DNA from: Pseudomonas sp. GOM6 | Lineage (GTDB): Bacteria; Pseudomonadota; Gammaproteobacteria; Pseudomonadales; Pseudomonadaceae | Direction of reading: 5' to 3' | Assembly (NCBI RefSeq): GCF_029537485.1 | Contig: NZ_JARPUS010000002.1 | Coordinates: 62,001-126,000, forward strand | DNA: 64,000 bases | Shown here: piece by piece, positions 47,639 to 57,415 of the stretch | Numbering within the stretch: the stretch's first letter is position 1 | How the letters are laid out: the number at the start of each line of letters is the position of its first letter | The notes under the pieces: generated by a model | Databases searched by the model: none | Seen by the model: the letters and a program-made list of their open reading frames with translations, nothing else | Told to the model about the DNA's origin: nothing | Made by a program: the position numbers and the translations under genes

Positions 47639-48373
47639 TCAAAGGTCAATCACGTCACCCGCCCCGGCGGCCTTCTGCCGGACACTGTGCAGCATGTGCA
47701 GGGTGATCTTGCGCACTTCCGCCTTGCTGACCTCTATATGGGCCTTCAGCAATTGCTGTGCCTCTTCGCAACGGCGCGCCAGAATCGCGCCGAGGATGCT
47801 GCCGTGTTCCTCGTAGGTGAGGGCCACGCGGGGCGCCTGGGTGAAGTCCAGGCGCCTTAGAATGCGGATCTTCTCGCTGACCTCGGCGTGCACCCGGGCC
47901 ATTTCCCGATTGCCGGCCGCCTCCAGCAGCAGGCAGTGGAAGCGTTCGTCGAGCAGCGAGACTGCCCTGCCATCCTGCAGATGCTGGTCAGGCCGCACCA
48001 TCCAGGTGCGCTGCAGTTCCTGCAGGGCAGTGGGGTGTTCGTCGATGGGGCGCAGGCACAGGCGTCGCACGGCTTCCAGTTCGAGGACGATGCGCAGCTC
48101 GTAGAGCTCCTCGAAATGGGCGAAGTCGAACGGCCGTACCTGCCAGCCACTGCGAAAGTGCACCTCCAGATAGCCTTCGCGCTGCAGGCGATACAGGGCC
48201 TGCCGCACCGGCGTGCGACTGGCCTCGACCCGCGCGGAGACCTCGCCTTCGCTGAAGCGGTCACCGGGCAGCAGGCGAAACTCGAAGATGTCGTCCTTGA
48301 GCTGCTGGTAGATACGCTCGGCCATGCCGGCCGGGCGACCTTTTGCCGGGCGTGGGGCGTCGGCCAGCTGCAT
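47639..48373 (-). CDS. GntR-family (FCD) transcriptional regulator
   Basis: A 244-residue regulator with an N-terminal winged HTH (RIYQQLKDDIFEFRLLPGDRFSEGEVSARVEASRTPVRQALYRLQREGYLEV) and a C-terminal FCD ligand domain (histidines and acids in LLDERFHCLLLEAAGN and ALTYEEHGSILGAI). ATG 48373 is 4 bases from the atzF stop, so the two are cotranscribed. It probably controls atzF and perhaps urtA. A candidate operator lies upstream of atzF. Confidence 0.88.
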   Translation of the reverse strand: MQLADAPRPAKGRPAGMAERIYQQLKDDIFEFRLLPGDRFSEGEVSARVEASRTPVRQALYRLQREGYLEVHFRSGWQVRPFDFAHFEELYELRIVLELEAVRRLCLRPIDEHPTALQELQRTWMVRPDQHLQDGRAVSLLDERFHCLLLEAAGNREMARVHAEVSEKIRILRRLDFTQAPRVALTYEEHGSILGAILARRCEEAQQLLKAHIEVSKAEVRKITLHMLHSVRQKAAGAGDVIDL

Positions 48374-48377
48374 GGTT

Positions 48378-50180
48378 TCAGCCTTGCGCCTGGCTGGCGA
48401 TAAAGGCGCGCCAGCCACCGAAGCTGGTGATGTCGCGCGCGCCTTCCAGTGCGTAGGGCTCGCAGATGAAACCCTTGACCCAGCGGCCGTCGGCCAGCTG
48501 CAGGTTGCCGATGCCCAGGGGTGGCGGGATCTCGGCGACGAACTCGCCGAAGCGCGCCTGCGGCACGTCCCACAGCTCGACGATGATCGGCGCGCCATCG
48601 GCGGCGACCCGCGCCAGACCGGGTTTGGGTGGCACGGTGCCGGGCAGGGCGTAGAGCCGGTAGTCGGCGCTGCTGGTGGTCTGCTCGACCAGCACTGCAT
48701 CGCGGCGGGTGAGCTGGAAGTTCAGCGGCATGCCGGTCAGGTGCGCGCCGACCACGGCTACCCGTACGCAGCCGGGCGGCGGCGTGGTGTTGGCGGCTGG
48801 CGCCGCGAGCGGCCTGTCTGTGGCGCCCAATGGCAGAGCGAGCGCCTGCTGCCAGCGCTGGCCCAGCGCGGCCAGGGCCTGGTCATGCCAGGCTGGCGCG
48901 AGCAGGGTGATGCCGGCCGGCAGGCCGTCGTCGCGAAAGCCAGCCGGTACGGCCAGGGCGCAGAGGTCGGCCAGGTTGGTGAAATTGGTGTAGGTGCCGA
49001 ACTGGCTGTTGAACAGCACCGGCTCGGCTGCCATCTCGGCCAGGGTGCGAATGGTCGGCGAGGTTGGCACGACCAGGGCGTCGAAGCCGGCCAGGGCGTC
49101 GTTGATGGCGCGGCTCAGTTCGGCGCGGGTGTACTCGGCCTTGTAGGCATCGCAGGCGCTGTAGTTGTGGCCGCCCGCAACGATGCCGCGTACCACCGGG
49201 TTGATGTGGTCGGGGTTCACGCCTTCGACGGCGACGCTGCGCTCCGCGACCCAGGAGCCGAAATAAAGCTGCTCGGCCAGCTGCTGGAAGGGGGTGAAGT
49301 CAATCTCCACCAGCTCGGCGCCCAGCTCGTGCAGTTTGCCCAACGCCTGCTCGAACACGACCTGATTCTGTGTGTCACCGCAGAACTCGGGCGCGGCCGG
49401 CACCGCCAGGCGCGGCTTGACCGGCATGCCGACCTTGGCGCTTGCGGGGTTCTGGCGGCTGTAGGCGTCTTGTGCGTCGTAGCCGCCGGCAATGTTGGCC
49501 ACGAGCTGGGCGTCGACCACGGTCAGGGCGAACACCGAGATGCAGTCCAGGGTGCGGCAGGCGGGTACCAGGCCGGTGGTCGACAGCCAACCCTTGGTCG
49601 GTTTGAGCCCGACGATATTGTTGAAGCCCGCCGGCACGCGTCCGGAGCCGGCGGTGTCGGTGCCCAGAGCAAAGGGCACCAGGCCGCGGGCGACCACGCT
49701 GGCCGAGCCGGAGCTGGAACCGCCGCTGACGTAAGCCGGGTTGAAGCTGTTGGGCACCGCGCCGTAGGGCGAGCGGGTGCCGACCAGGCCGGTGGCGAAC
49801 TGGTCGAGGTTGGTCTTGCCAATGAGGATGGCGCCAGCGGCACGCAGCTTGGCAACTACCGTGGCGTCGGCGGTGGCGGTGTAGGCGAACTCGGGGCAGG
49901 CGGCGGTAGTGGGCCAGCCGGCAGCGTCGATGTTGTCCTTGATGGCGAACGGCACGCCGTATAGCGGCAGCTGGCCAAGGTCGCCTTTGACGGCGGCCAG
50001 GCGCTCGGCCAGTTGTGTGAGCTGTTGCTGCAGCTCGGCGGGCGAGGTCAGGCTGATCCAGGCCGGATCATCGGCACTCAGCCCTGCGAGCAGTTCGGCG
50101 AGTACGTCGGGTTGCAGTTGCTGGCGGCGATAGGCCTGTTGCCATTCCCCCAGGGTCCAGCCAAATCCGCGGTGGGACAT
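48378..50180 (-). CDS. atzF: Allophanate hydrolase
   Basis: A 600-residue amidase-signature enzyme with a C-terminal domain. The Lys-cisSer-Ser triad region is visible in FAIKDNIDAAG, the glycine-rich GGSSSGSASVVARGLVPFALGTDTAGSGR, and FNNIVGLKPT. The C-terminal part (about 450-600) is the extra domain of AtzF/DUR1,2 that gives the decarboxylating step. It converts allophanate to ammonia and CO2, normally after urea carboxylase, which is absent here. Start ATG 50180. Followed by the GntR gene after 4 bases. Cytoplasmic. Confidence 0.93.
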   Translation of the reverse strand: MSHRGFGWTLGEWQQAYRRQQLQPDVLAELLAGLSADDPAWISLTSPAELQQQLTQLAERLAAVKGDLGQLPLYGVPFAIKDNIDAAGWPTTAACPEFAYTATADATVVAKLRAAGAILIGKTNLDQFATGLVGTRSPYGAVPNSFNPAYVSGGSSSGSASVVARGLVPFALGTDTAGSGRVPAGFNNIVGLKPTKGWLSTTGLVPACRTLDCISVFALTVVDAQLVANIAGGYDAQDAYSRQNPASAKVGMPVKPRLAVPAAPEFCGDTQNQVVFEQALGKLHELGAELVEIDFTPFQQLAEQLYFGSWVAERSVAVEGVNPDHINPVVRGIVAGGHNYSACDAYKAEYTRAELSRAINDALAGFDALVVPTSPTIRTLAEMAAEPVLFNSQFGTYTNFTNLADLCALAVPAGFRDDGLPAGITLLAPAWHDQALAALGQRWQQALALPLGATDRPLAAPAANTTPPPGCVRVAVVGAHLTGMPLNFQLTRRDAVLVEQTTSSADYRLYALPGTVPPKPGLARVAADGAPIIVELWDVPQARFGEFVAEIPPPLGIGNLQLADGRWVKGFICEPYALEGARDITSFGGWRAFIASQAQG

Positions 50181-50195
50181 CTTCCTAGATTCCTT

Positions 50196-50207
50196 CTTGT
50201 ATCCAAG
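50196..50207. promoter_or_regulatory. Candidate GntR operator before atzF
   Basis: CTTGTATCCAAG is a short imperfect palindrome 16 bases before the atzF start codon. It resembles TTGTATACAA-type sites bound by FCD-class GntR regulators; the neighbouring regulator is of that class. Similarity only. Confidence 0.4.
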
Positions 50208-50337
50208 TTGATGTCCGTAAAGCGAAAGCTATGCCATCTCCGTAAGAGATTGATATGGAAGGATTTTGTAGATCATTCGGGCGCCAGGCGAGAGGCGCTT
50301 CGCCCTGTTTGGGGGCCGCGCGCCCGGCGCTGGTGCA

Positions 50338-50934
50338 TCAGGGGTGCAGGTAGCCCTGGATGCCGGTGAAGATGATCTGCGCGGCGAGGGCACAGACGAA
50401 CAGGCCCATCAGGCGGCTGACGATCTGCAGACCCTGCTGTCCGATCAGGCGCTCGACCTGATCGGAGAGGAACAGCACCACGCCCACCGTGGCACTGGCG
50501 CTGGCGATGGCGAGGATGGCCAGCAGCTTGTCGTCCCACTGCGGTTGGCTGATGCCCATCACCAGCAGGGCGCCGATGGTGCCGGGGCCGACGGTCAGGG
50601 GAATGGTCAGCGGCACGATGGTGACGTCCTGCTGCACGTTGTCTGCTTGCACCGCCGACTTGCCCTGGGCCATGCCCAGGGCAGAGATGAACAGCACGCT
50701 ACCCGCGCCAATACGGAAGGCGTCGGCGGTGATGCCGAAAATTTCGAAGATGGTCTGGCCGAACAGGTACAGCAGCACGCTGGCGATGAGGGTGCCCAGG
50801 GCGACTTTCCAGGCCAGCTTCTTGCGCTCCTTGACGCTGTAGCCGGGAGTGAGGCCGATAAAGCACGACAGCACGAAGAACGGGCTGTAGAGAACCAGCA
50901 TCTTCAGGTACAGGGCGAACAGCACGGAGAACAT
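50338..50934 (-). CDS. MarC-family inner-membrane protein
   Basis: A 198-residue membrane protein of the MarC/YhgN/UPF0056 family with six predicted helices (FSVLFALYLKMLVLYSPFFVLSCFIGLTPG first). The family was named after the marRAB locus but has no established transport role. I start it at ATG 50934 (MFSVLFALYL); the ATG further upstream at 50994 would lie inside retS. It follows retS by 40 bases and is followed by a 157-base gap before atzF. Confidence 0.84.
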   Translation of the reverse strand: MFSVLFALYLKMLVLYSPFFVLSCFIGLTPGYSVKERKKLAWKVALGTLIASVLLYLFGQTIFEIFGITADAFRIGAGSVLFISALGMAQGKSAVQADNVQQDVTIVPLTIPLTVGPGTIGALLVMGISQPQWDDKLLAILAIASASATVGVVLFLSDQVERLIGQQGLQIVSRLMGLFVCALAAQIIFTGIQGYLHP

Positions 50935-50974
50935 GTGTGGGACCGTCAGCGAGAAAGGGACTGCATTCGATGTG

Positions 50975-53749
50975 TCAGGAGGCCAGGGCGTCACGTCGGC
51001 GCTGGCGTTCGACGACCCAATGAGTGATCAATTCGCGCAGCTGCGACATTTCCACCGGCTTGGCCATGTGCCCGTCCATGCCGACCTGACGCGCGCGCTC
51101 CTTGTGCTCGGTGAGTATATGCGCGGTCAGGGCTACCACCGGGGTGCGCTCGCGCTGTTCGCGTTGCTCCCACTCGCGCAGGCGCTCGGTGGCAGAGAAA
51201 CCATCGAGCACCGGCATTTCGCAGTCCATCAGCACCAGATCGTATTGCTGTGCCTGCATGGCGCGCAGGGCTTCCTCGCCGTTGCTGGCGGTGTCCGGCT
51301 GCAGGTTGAGCTTGCTCAGCATGCCGCGGATCACCTTGGTCGAGATGCTGTTGTCCTCGGCGACCAGGATGCGGAAGTCCGCGGGCACCTGCAGCAGGCT
51401 GCTGTCGGCCTGGGGCTGCATGGGAGCGCCCTGGCGCCGCTGGGTCAGCTCGTCGGCCAGGGTGGTCTTCAGCGTATAGCCGGCCACCGGCTTGGCCAGG
51501 ATGCGCTTGATCCCGGCGTTGCGCGCGATGATCTTGCTCGGCGCGTTGCTGATGCCGGTGAGCATGATCAGCAGGATGTCGTGGTTGAGGTTGGGGTCTT
51601 CCTTGATTTTGGCGGCCAGCTGCATGCCGGTCATGCCGGGCATTTCCTGGTCGAGCAGCACGGCATCGAAGTATTCGCGGATGTTCGCCTTGGTGCGCAG
51701 CAGGGCCAGAGCCTCCTTGCCCGAGGACGCGGTGCTGACCTGCAGGCCCCAGGCGAGACATTGCTGCTGCAGCACTTTGCGGCAGGTTTCGTTGTCGTCC
51801 ACCACCAGCAGGCGTGCGCCCTGCAGCGGGCCGTCGAGGTCAGCAGTGGGCTGCTCCAGACGCTGCGGATCGAGCGGTAGGGTCAGCCACAGGGTGCTGC
51901 CGGCACCTTTACCGCTTTGCACACCGAAGTCGCCTTCCATCAGACGCACCAGCTGGCGGGCGATGATCAGGCCGAGGCGGCCGCCGAGTTTGCTGGCGCT
52001 GAGGAAGTCGCTGCTGTGCAGCTGGCTGTTGAGCAGCGCGTCGCGCTCTCCGGCCTCCAGTGGGCGGCCGCTGTCTTGCACGGCGATGCGCAGACGCGGC
52101 GCCTTGCCTTCGTTCTCCAGGGCCACGACCAGCAGGATCTCGCCTTCATCGGTCTGGCGGAAGGCGTTGTCCAGCAGGCTCAGCAGCGTCTGACGCAGGC
52201 GTGTGGGATCGCCGCTGATCACTCTGGGTACTTGTGGCTGGGTGAAGCTGATCAGCTCGACTTTCTGCTGCTCGGCCTTGGCGCGGAAGATATCCAGGCA
52301 GTCGTCGATCAGGGCATTGAGGTCGAACTGCACATCGTCCAGCTCGATCTGCCCGGATTCCAGCTTGGAAATGTCGAGGATTTCATTGATCAGGGTGAGC
52401 AGCTCGTTGCCGGAGCTGTGGATGGTCTGTACGTAGTCGCGTTGCTTGGCCGAGAGCGGGGTGCCGAGCAGCAGTTCGGTCATGCCCAGCACACCGTTCA
52501 TCGGGGTGCGGATTTCGTGGCTGATCTTGGCGAGGAATTCGGCTTTGGTTTTCAGTTCGGCGCTGGTAGCGGCCTCGCTGGTGCGACGGGTCAGGGTTTC
52601 GCTGGCGATCTGTCGCTGCCTTTCGGACAGCGCGATGCTGAGGAGCAGCCCGGCAACCATCGCCACGCTGAACAGGCTGAGCACCAGCCAGCCAGGGTTG
52701 AGCTGGTCAAAGCCGAACAGCACCGGGCCAAGTACGATGAAGCCGAGGTTGAACAGCAGCAGCCCCGCGAAGATCAGCCGCGCCGGCCGATAACCGTTGC
52801 GCCAGTGCACAAAGGCCACGATTGGCACGGTCAGCGAGGCCAGCACCACCATGCCGTAGACCAGCCAGCTGTGCCAGAACAGGCCGGTAAAGGCGATCAT
52901 CGCCGCCGCGCAGGCGATCAGGGCGAATTCGGCATGCAGGATGTGGTGCAGGGGACTGCGCTCGGCTGGGCTGCCACGGAAGAAGAAGCGGGTGTAGCCA
53001 AGAATGCATAGCGCTGCGGCCAGGGCGGAAAGGTCGGCGATCAGCGACTGGTTGTAGCTCTGCTGGGGGAGCCACACGGCCAGCAGACCAATATTGGCGG
53101 TGGCGCAGAGGGCCAGGGCAGCATGCATGCCGGCCAGCCACAGGTTGCTGGCCGTGGGGGAATAGACCATGCGTAGCAGGTTGAACAGGGCCAGCAGCAG
53201 CAAGCCGCCGAGCAGCGCACCGAACAGATAGGCAGGCTTCTCCTGAGCGACCAACTCGCTCTGGTCGATGACTTTGAACCACATCATCAGAGCATGGTTG
53301 GAGGTCATGCGTAGATAGACGCTACGCGGTTGCTCATCGTTGGGCAGGGGGAACAGGTAGGCCCGTGAAGGCAGCGGTCGTGAGGTCAGGGTCAGGGCTT
53401 CGCCGGTGTTCAGGGTCTGCTCCAGTACACCCTGATTGACCAGGTAGAAATCCAGGTATTGCACCCGGGGGGCGAATAGCCACAGCCAGTGCGGATCGCT
53501 GAATGAGCGCGTATCGGCCTTGAGCCAGATGGCCTGTGGTGAGGCCGGAAGGGTAAAGGACAGGCGATCCAGTGGCTGGAAGCGTGAGCTTTGTGCCTGC
53601 ACTTCGCTGAACGAGAGTTGCGCCGATTTGTCGAGCAGGATCGACCAGCTGCCATGTGCGGCGACGTTTTCGCTGTCGGCTGTTGCCGCGAGCGGCAAGC
53701 CAAGCAACAGGCAGACGATGAGTCCTGTGGCAATCCAGAGCCGGCGCAC
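50975..53749 (-). CDS. retS: Hybrid sensor kinase RetS
   Basis: A 924-residue membrane protein with the RetS layout: signal peptide, periplasmic 7TMR-DISM carbohydrate-like domain (about residues 25-170), seven membrane helices (about 175-370), a histidine kinase domain with H411 in KISHEIRTPMNG, and two receiver domains with phospho-acceptors D700 (LLDQEMPG) and D842 (LMDCEMPV). RetS restrains the GacS kinase and so shifts cells between planktonic and biofilm modes. The kinase G-box reads GGRLGL rather than GTGLGL. It lies between purD and marC, as in P. aeruginosa. Start is GTG 53749. Confidence 0.92.
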   Translation of the reverse strand: MRRLWIATGLIVCLLLGLPLAATADSENVAAHGSWSILLDKSAQLSFSEVQAQSSRFQPLDRLSFTLPASPQAIWLKADTRSFSDPHWLWLFAPRVQYLDFYLVNQGVLEQTLNTGEALTLTSRPLPSRAYLFPLPNDEQPRSVYLRMTSNHALMMWFKVIDQSELVAQEKPAYLFGALLGGLLLLALFNLLRMVYSPTASNLWLAGMHAALALCATANIGLLAVWLPQQSYNQSLIADLSALAAALCILGYTRFFFRGSPAERSPLHHILHAEFALIACAAAMIAFTGLFWHSWLVYGMVVLASLTVPIVAFVHWRNGYRPARLIFAGLLLFNLGFIVLGPVLFGFDQLNPGWLVLSLFSVAMVAGLLLSIALSERQRQIASETLTRRTSEAATSAELKTKAEFLAKISHEIRTPMNGVLGMTELLLGTPLSAKQRDYVQTIHSSGNELLTLINEILDISKLESGQIELDDVQFDLNALIDDCLDIFRAKAEQQKVELISFTQPQVPRVISGDPTRLRQTLLSLLDNAFRQTDEGEILLVVALENEGKAPRLRIAVQDSGRPLEAGERDALLNSQLHSSDFLSASKLGGRLGLIIARQLVRLMEGDFGVQSGKGAGSTLWLTLPLDPQRLEQPTADLDGPLQGARLLVVDDNETCRKVLQQQCLAWGLQVSTASSGKEALALLRTKANIREYFDAVLLDQEMPGMTGMQLAAKIKEDPNLNHDILLIMLTGISNAPSKIIARNAGIKRILAKPVAGYTLKTTLADELTQRRQGAPMQPQADSSLLQVPADFRILVAEDNSISTKVIRGMLSKLNLQPDTASNGEEALRAMQAQQYDLVLMDCEMPVLDGFSATERLREWEQREQRERTPVVALTAHILTEHKERARQVGMDGHMAKPVEMSQLRELITHWVVERQRRRDALAS

Positions 53750-53781
53750 GAGTGGGAGTCCCTTCGAGGAATAATTTCCGG

Positions 53782-53787
53782 ATTATA
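53782..53787 (-). promoter_or_regulatory. Perfect -10 hexamer upstream of retS
   Basis: The minus strand reads TATAAT 33 bases before the retS GTG. A good -35 at 17 bases is missing (GACTTT), so the promoter assignment is weak. Confidence 0.35.
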
Positions 53788-53856
53788 GCTATGGCTTATA
53801 CACAAAAGTCAGCCATGACTAATCCCTAAGTGGGAGCTTTACCTCAGCTTTACCGT

Positions 53857-53887
53857 GGCGCCCGTTACGAAATGGGTAACGGGCGCC
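53857..53887 (-). terminator. Strong hairpin after purD
   Basis: GGCGCCCGTTAC (53857-53868) and GTAACGGGCGCC (53876-53887) form a perfect 12-bp stem with a 7-base loop, 10 bases past the purD stop. There is no U-tract, so it may protect the 3' end or act with Rho rather than as an intrinsic terminator. Confidence 0.55.
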
Positions 53888-53897
53888 CGGGAGGGGC

Positions 53898-55181
53898 TTA
53901 CTTCTGCTCGCGGGCGATGGCGCGGTAGCCGATATCCGTGCGGTAGAAACTACCGTTCCAGCGGATCTGCTCGGCCAGGCGGTAGGCCTGCTGCTGGGCG
54001 CTGGATACGCTCGGGCCGATGGCGGTGGCGCACAGCACGCGGCCGCCGGCGGTGACGATCTGGCCGTCCTTCAGCGCGGTGCCGGCATGGAACACCTTGC
54101 CGTCGAGCTTGGCGGCGGCGTCCAGGCCTTCGATCACATCACCCTTGGCATAGTCGCCCGGGTAGCCGCCCGCGGCGATCACCACGCCCACGGTCGGGCG
54201 CGGGTCCCAGGTCGCCTCGACCTTGTCCAGCGCCTTGGCCAGTGCGGCTTCGACCAGCAGCACCAGGGAGCTTTCCAGGCGCAGCATCACCGGCTGGGTT
54301 TCCGGGTCGCCGAAGCGGCAGTTGAACTCGATGACTTTCGGCTTGCCGGCCTTGTCGATCATCAGGCCGGCGTAGAGGAAGCCGGTGTAGACGTTGCCTT
54401 CGCTGGCCATGCCGCGCACGGTCGGGTAGATCACCTCGTCCATGACGCGCTGGTGCACTTCCGGGGTGACCACTGGTGCCGGCGAGTAGGCGCCCATGCC
54501 GCCGGTGTTGGGGCCGGTATCGCCGTCGCCGACGCGCTTGTGGTCCTGGCTGGTGGCCATCGGCAGCACGTTCTCGCCGTCGACCATGACGATGAACGAC
54601 GCTTCCTCACCGTCGAGGAACTCCTCGATCACCACGCGCGCGCCAGCATCGCCGAAGGCGTTGCCCGAGAGCATGTCGCGCACGGCGTCTTCAGCTTCGG
54701 CCAGCGTCATGGCGACGATCACGCCCTTGCCGGCAGCCAGGCCGTCGGCCTTGATCACGATCGGTGCGCCTTTCTCGCGCAGGTAAGCCAGTGCCGGCTC
54801 GACTTCGGTGAAGTTCTGGTAGTCGGCGGTGGGGATGTTGTGGCGCGCCAGGAAGTCCTTGGTGAAGGCCTTGGAGCCTTCCAGCTGGGCGGCGGCGGCG
54901 GTCGGGCCGAAGATGTCCAGGCCGCGGGTGCGGAACAGGTCGACCACACCCTTCACCAGCGGCGCTTCCGGGCCGACGATTGTCAGCTGTACGTTCTTCT
55001 CGGCGAAGTCGGCCAGCTGCTCGATGGCCAGTACGTCGATGGCGACGTTCTCGCACTTGGCTTCGGTGGCGGTGCCGGCGTTGCCCGGGGCGACGAAGAC
55101 TTTCTCGACGCGCTTGTCCTGCGCCACTTTCCAGGCCAGGGCGTGCTCGCGGCCGCCGCTGCCGATGATCAGTACGTTCAT
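53898..55181 (-). CDS. purD: Phosphoribosylamine-glycine ligase
   Basis: A 427-residue ATP-grasp enzyme, the usual size, which forms glycinamide ribonucleotide in purine synthesis. The N terminus ([18 protein letters not shown]) and ATP-grasp motifs ([21 protein letters not shown]) are intact. ATG 55181 follows AGGAGA. It follows purH by 218 bases with a family A palindrome in between, so the two may be uncoupled although they lie in the same orientation. Confidence 0.97.
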   Translation of the reverse strand: MNVLIIGSGGREHALAWKVAQDKRVEKVFVAPGNAGTATEAKCENVAIDVLAIEQLADFAEKNVQLTIVGPEAPLVKGVVDLFRTRGLDIFGPTAAAAQLEGSKAFTKDFLARHNIPTADYQNFTEVEPALAYLREKGAPIVIKADGLAAGKGVIVAMTLAEAEDAVRDMLSGNAFGDAGARVVIEEFLDGEEASFIVMVDGENVLPMATSQDHKRVGDGDTGPNTGGMGAYSPAPVVTPEVHQRVMDEVIYPTVRGMASEGNVYTGFLYAGLMIDKAGKPKVIEFNCRFGDPETQPVMLRLESSLVLLVEAALAKALDKVEATWDPRPTVGVVIAAGGYPGDYAKGDVIEGLDAAAKLDGKVFHAGTALKDGQIVTAGGRVLCATAIGPSVSSAQQQAYRLAEQIRWNGSFYRTDIGYRAIAREQK

Positions 55182-55197
55182 GGGGTATCTCCTGACC

Positions 55198-55257
55198 GTA
55201 GCCCGGATGTAATCCGGGGCTTTTGAGTGGGGTGTCCCCGGATTTCATCCGGGCTAC
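55198..55257. repeat. Palindromic repeat family A, copy 3 (purH-purD gap)
   Basis: GTAGCCCGGATGTAATCCGG to CCGGATTTCATCCGGGCTAC over 60 bases, the same element as at 19047-19098 and 46097-46147. It starts 17 bases before the purD ATG and lies just upstream of its ribosome binding site. Confidence 0.88.
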
Positions 55258-55399
55258 GACGCAAATCTATCGGGCCGCGATGGAGCAGGTGGATGCTAGG
55301 CGCGGATGGCTTCGATAAGCGCAGTTGCCGACTGGCAATGAGCATTAGCGAAGTCGTCCGCAACAACGCAGACGCCTGCTTCAGCGCGGCCCCCGCACA

Positions 55400-57007
55400 T
55401 TAGTGGCGGAAGTGACGCATTCCCGTGAAGAGCATGGCGATGCCGGCTTCGTCGGCCGCCTCGATCACTTCCTGGTCGCGCATCGAACCGCCCGGCTGGA
55501 TCACCGCGGTGATGCCAACCTTGGCGGCGTTGTCGATACCGTCGCGGAACGGGAAGAAGGCGTCCGAGGCCATCACCGCACCGGCAACCTGCAGGCCGGC
55601 GTGCTCGGCCTTGATCGCGGCGATGCGCGCGGAGTTGACGCGGCTCATCTGGCCGGCGCCGACACCGATGGTCTGGCGGCCCTTGGCATAGACGATGGCG
55701 TTGGACTTGACGAACTTGGCCACTTTCCAGGCGAACACCAGGTCGTGAATTTCCTGCTCGGTCGGCGCGCGCTTGGTGACGACCTTGAGGTCGGCAGCGG
55801 TGATCATGCCGATGTCGCGGCTCTGTACCAGCAGGCCACCGTTGACCCGCTTGAAGTCCCAGCCGGCGGCACGTTCGGCCGGCCACTCGCCGCATTCCAG
55901 CAGGCGCACGTTGGCTTTGGCAGCGACCACGTCGCGGGCGGCCTGGGAAACTTTCGGCGCGATGATCACTTCGACGAACTGGCGGTCGACGATGGCTTTC
56001 GCGGTTTCGCCGTCCAGCTCGCGGTTGAAGGCGATGATGCCGCCGAAGGCCGATTCGGTGTCGGTGGCGTAGGCCAGGTCGTAGGCCTTGCGGATGCCGC
56101 CTTCTTCGTCGGTGGCCACGGCCACGCCGCACGGGTTGGCGTGCTTGACGATGACGCAGGCCGGCTTGACGAAGCTCTTCACGCATTCCAGCGCGGCGTC
56201 GGTGTCGGCCACGTTGTTGAACGACAGCTCCTTGCCCTGCAGTTGCACGGCGGTAGCGACGCTGGCCTCGCCTTTTTGTGCTTCCACATAGAACGCCGCG
56301 CTCTGGTGCGGGTTCTCGCCGTAGCGCATTTCCTGGGCCTTGATGAACTGGCTGTTGAAGGTGCGCGGGAAGGCGCCGCGATCTTCGGTGGACAGGGTGT
56401 CGCGGCTCTGGTCGATGGTGCCCAGGTAGTTGGCGATCATGCCGTCGTAGGCGGCGGTGTGCTCGAAGGCCTTCAGGGCCAGGTCGAAGCGCTGGGCGTA
56501 GCTCAGGCCGCCGGCCTTGAGGCTTTCCACGATGCCGACGTAGTCGCTGGCGTTGACCACGATGGCCACGTCTTTGTGGTTCTTCGCCGCGGAGCGGACC
56601 ATGGTCGGGCCGCCGATGTCGATGTTCTCGATGGCGTCGGCCAGGTCACAGCCCGGCTTGGCCACGGTGGCGGCGAAGGGGTAGAGGTTGACCGCGACCA
56701 GGTCGATCGGCTTGATGCCGTGCTCTTCCATTACCGCACCGTCGAGGGCGCGACGGCCGAGGATGCCGCCATGGATCTTCGGGTGCAGGGTCTTCACCCG
56801 GCCGTCCATCATTTCCGGGAAGCCGGTGTAGTCGGCCACTTCCACGGCCGCGACGCCGTTGTCCTTGAGCAGCTTGTAGGTGCCGCCGGTGGAGAGAATT
56901 TCCACGCCGAGGGCTTCGAGTTCACGGGCGAACTCAAGGATGCCGGTCTTGTCGGAGACGCTGATCAGGGCGCGGCGAACGGGGAGGCGGGTGGTCTGGT
57001 CGGTCAT
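55400..57007 (-). CDS. purH: Bifunctional AICAR transformylase/IMP cyclohydrolase
   Basis: A 535-residue bifunctional purine enzyme. The N-terminal cyclohydrolase ([46 protein letters not shown]) and the C-terminal transformylase ([34 protein letters not shown]) are complete. ATG 57007 ([12 protein letters not shown]) is preferred over an ATG four codons upstream. It follows fis, with a terminator between, in the dusB-fis-purH-purD order of pseudomonads. Cytoplasmic. Confidence 0.97.
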   Translation of the reverse strand: MTDQTTRLPVRRALISVSDKTGILEFARELEALGVEILSTGGTYKLLKDNGVAAVEVADYTGFPEMMDGRVKTLHPKIHGGILGRRALDGAVMEEHGIKPIDLVAVNLYPFAATVAKPGCDLADAIENIDIGGPTMVRSAAKNHKDVAIVVNASDYVGIVESLKAGGLSYAQRFDLALKAFEHTAAYDGMIANYLGTIDQSRDTLSTEDRGAFPRTFNSQFIKAQEMRYGENPHQSAAFYVEAQKGEASVATAVQLQGKELSFNNVADTDAALECVKSFVKPACVIVKHANPCGVAVATDEEGGIRKAYDLAYATDTESAFGGIIAFNRELDGETAKAIVDRQFVEVIIAPKVSQAARDVVAAKANVRLLECGEWPAERAAGWDFKRVNGGLLVQSRDIGMITAADLKVVTKRAPTEQEIHDLVFAWKVAKFVKSNAIVYAKGRQTIGVGAGQMSRVNSARIAAIKAEHAGLQVAGAVMASDAFFPFRDGIDNAAKVGITAVIQPGGSMRDQEVIEAADEAGIAMLFTGMRHFRH

Positions 57008-57040
57008 TGCAAAGTCCATTGGAGCTGGAAAATCAGTGAA

Positions 57041-57066
57041 AAAGGGCGGCTTCTGGCCGCCCTTTT
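57041..57066 (-). terminator. Intrinsic terminator after fis
   Basis: On the minus strand GGGCGGC and GCCGCCC (57044-57050 with 57056-57062) form a stem with a CAGAA loop, followed by TTTTT. It lies 13 bases past the fis stop and separates fis from purH. Confidence 0.85.
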
Positions 57067-57079
57067 CGGGGAAATTCGC

Positions 57080-57415
57080 TTACAGCAGATCGTATTGCTT
57101 GAGCTTCTTGCGCAGCGTACCGCGGTTCAGTCCGAGCAGTTCGGAGGCCTTGGTCTGGTTGCCCTTGACGTAGTTCATCACGGTCTCCAGCAGTGGTGCC
57201 TCGACCTCGGTCAGGACCAGGTTGTAGACGTCTGTGGCGTCGGCGCCTTCCAGGTGCGCGAAATAGTTGTGCAGCGCTCGCTCCACGCTGTCGCGCAGGG
57301 TCTGGCCCTGCTCGGACGGAGTGCTGAGGTGCTGCTTCAGGTTGGCGTTGTCGCTCACGGGTACTGCCCCATCAAAAACTGATTGCTCAAAAAAAGGCTC
57401 TGTCATCCTCGTCAT
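57080..57415 (-). CDS. fis: Nucleoid-associated regulator Fis
   Basis: A 111-residue Fis. The dimerisation helices and C-terminal HTH (QTKASELLGLNRGTLRKKLKQYDLL) are intact; the N-terminal arm is a few residues longer than in E. coli Fis (98 residues). Fis bends DNA and controls rRNA, virulence and growth-phase genes. The start codon overlaps the dusB stop as ATGA, and GAGG lies 7 bases upstream. This is the conserved dusB-fis operon. Confidence 0.96.
   Translation of the reverse strand: MTRMTEPFFEQSVFDGAVPVSDNANLKQHLSTPSEQGQTLRDSVERALHNYFAHLEGADATDVYNLVLTEVEAPLLETVMNYVKGNQTKASELLGLNRGTLRKKLKQYDLL

Noticed and set aside
55403..57382. A 659-codon plus-strand frame opposite purH and fis
   Set aside because: Spans two certain genes and the terminator between them on the other strand; composition is that of a shadow.
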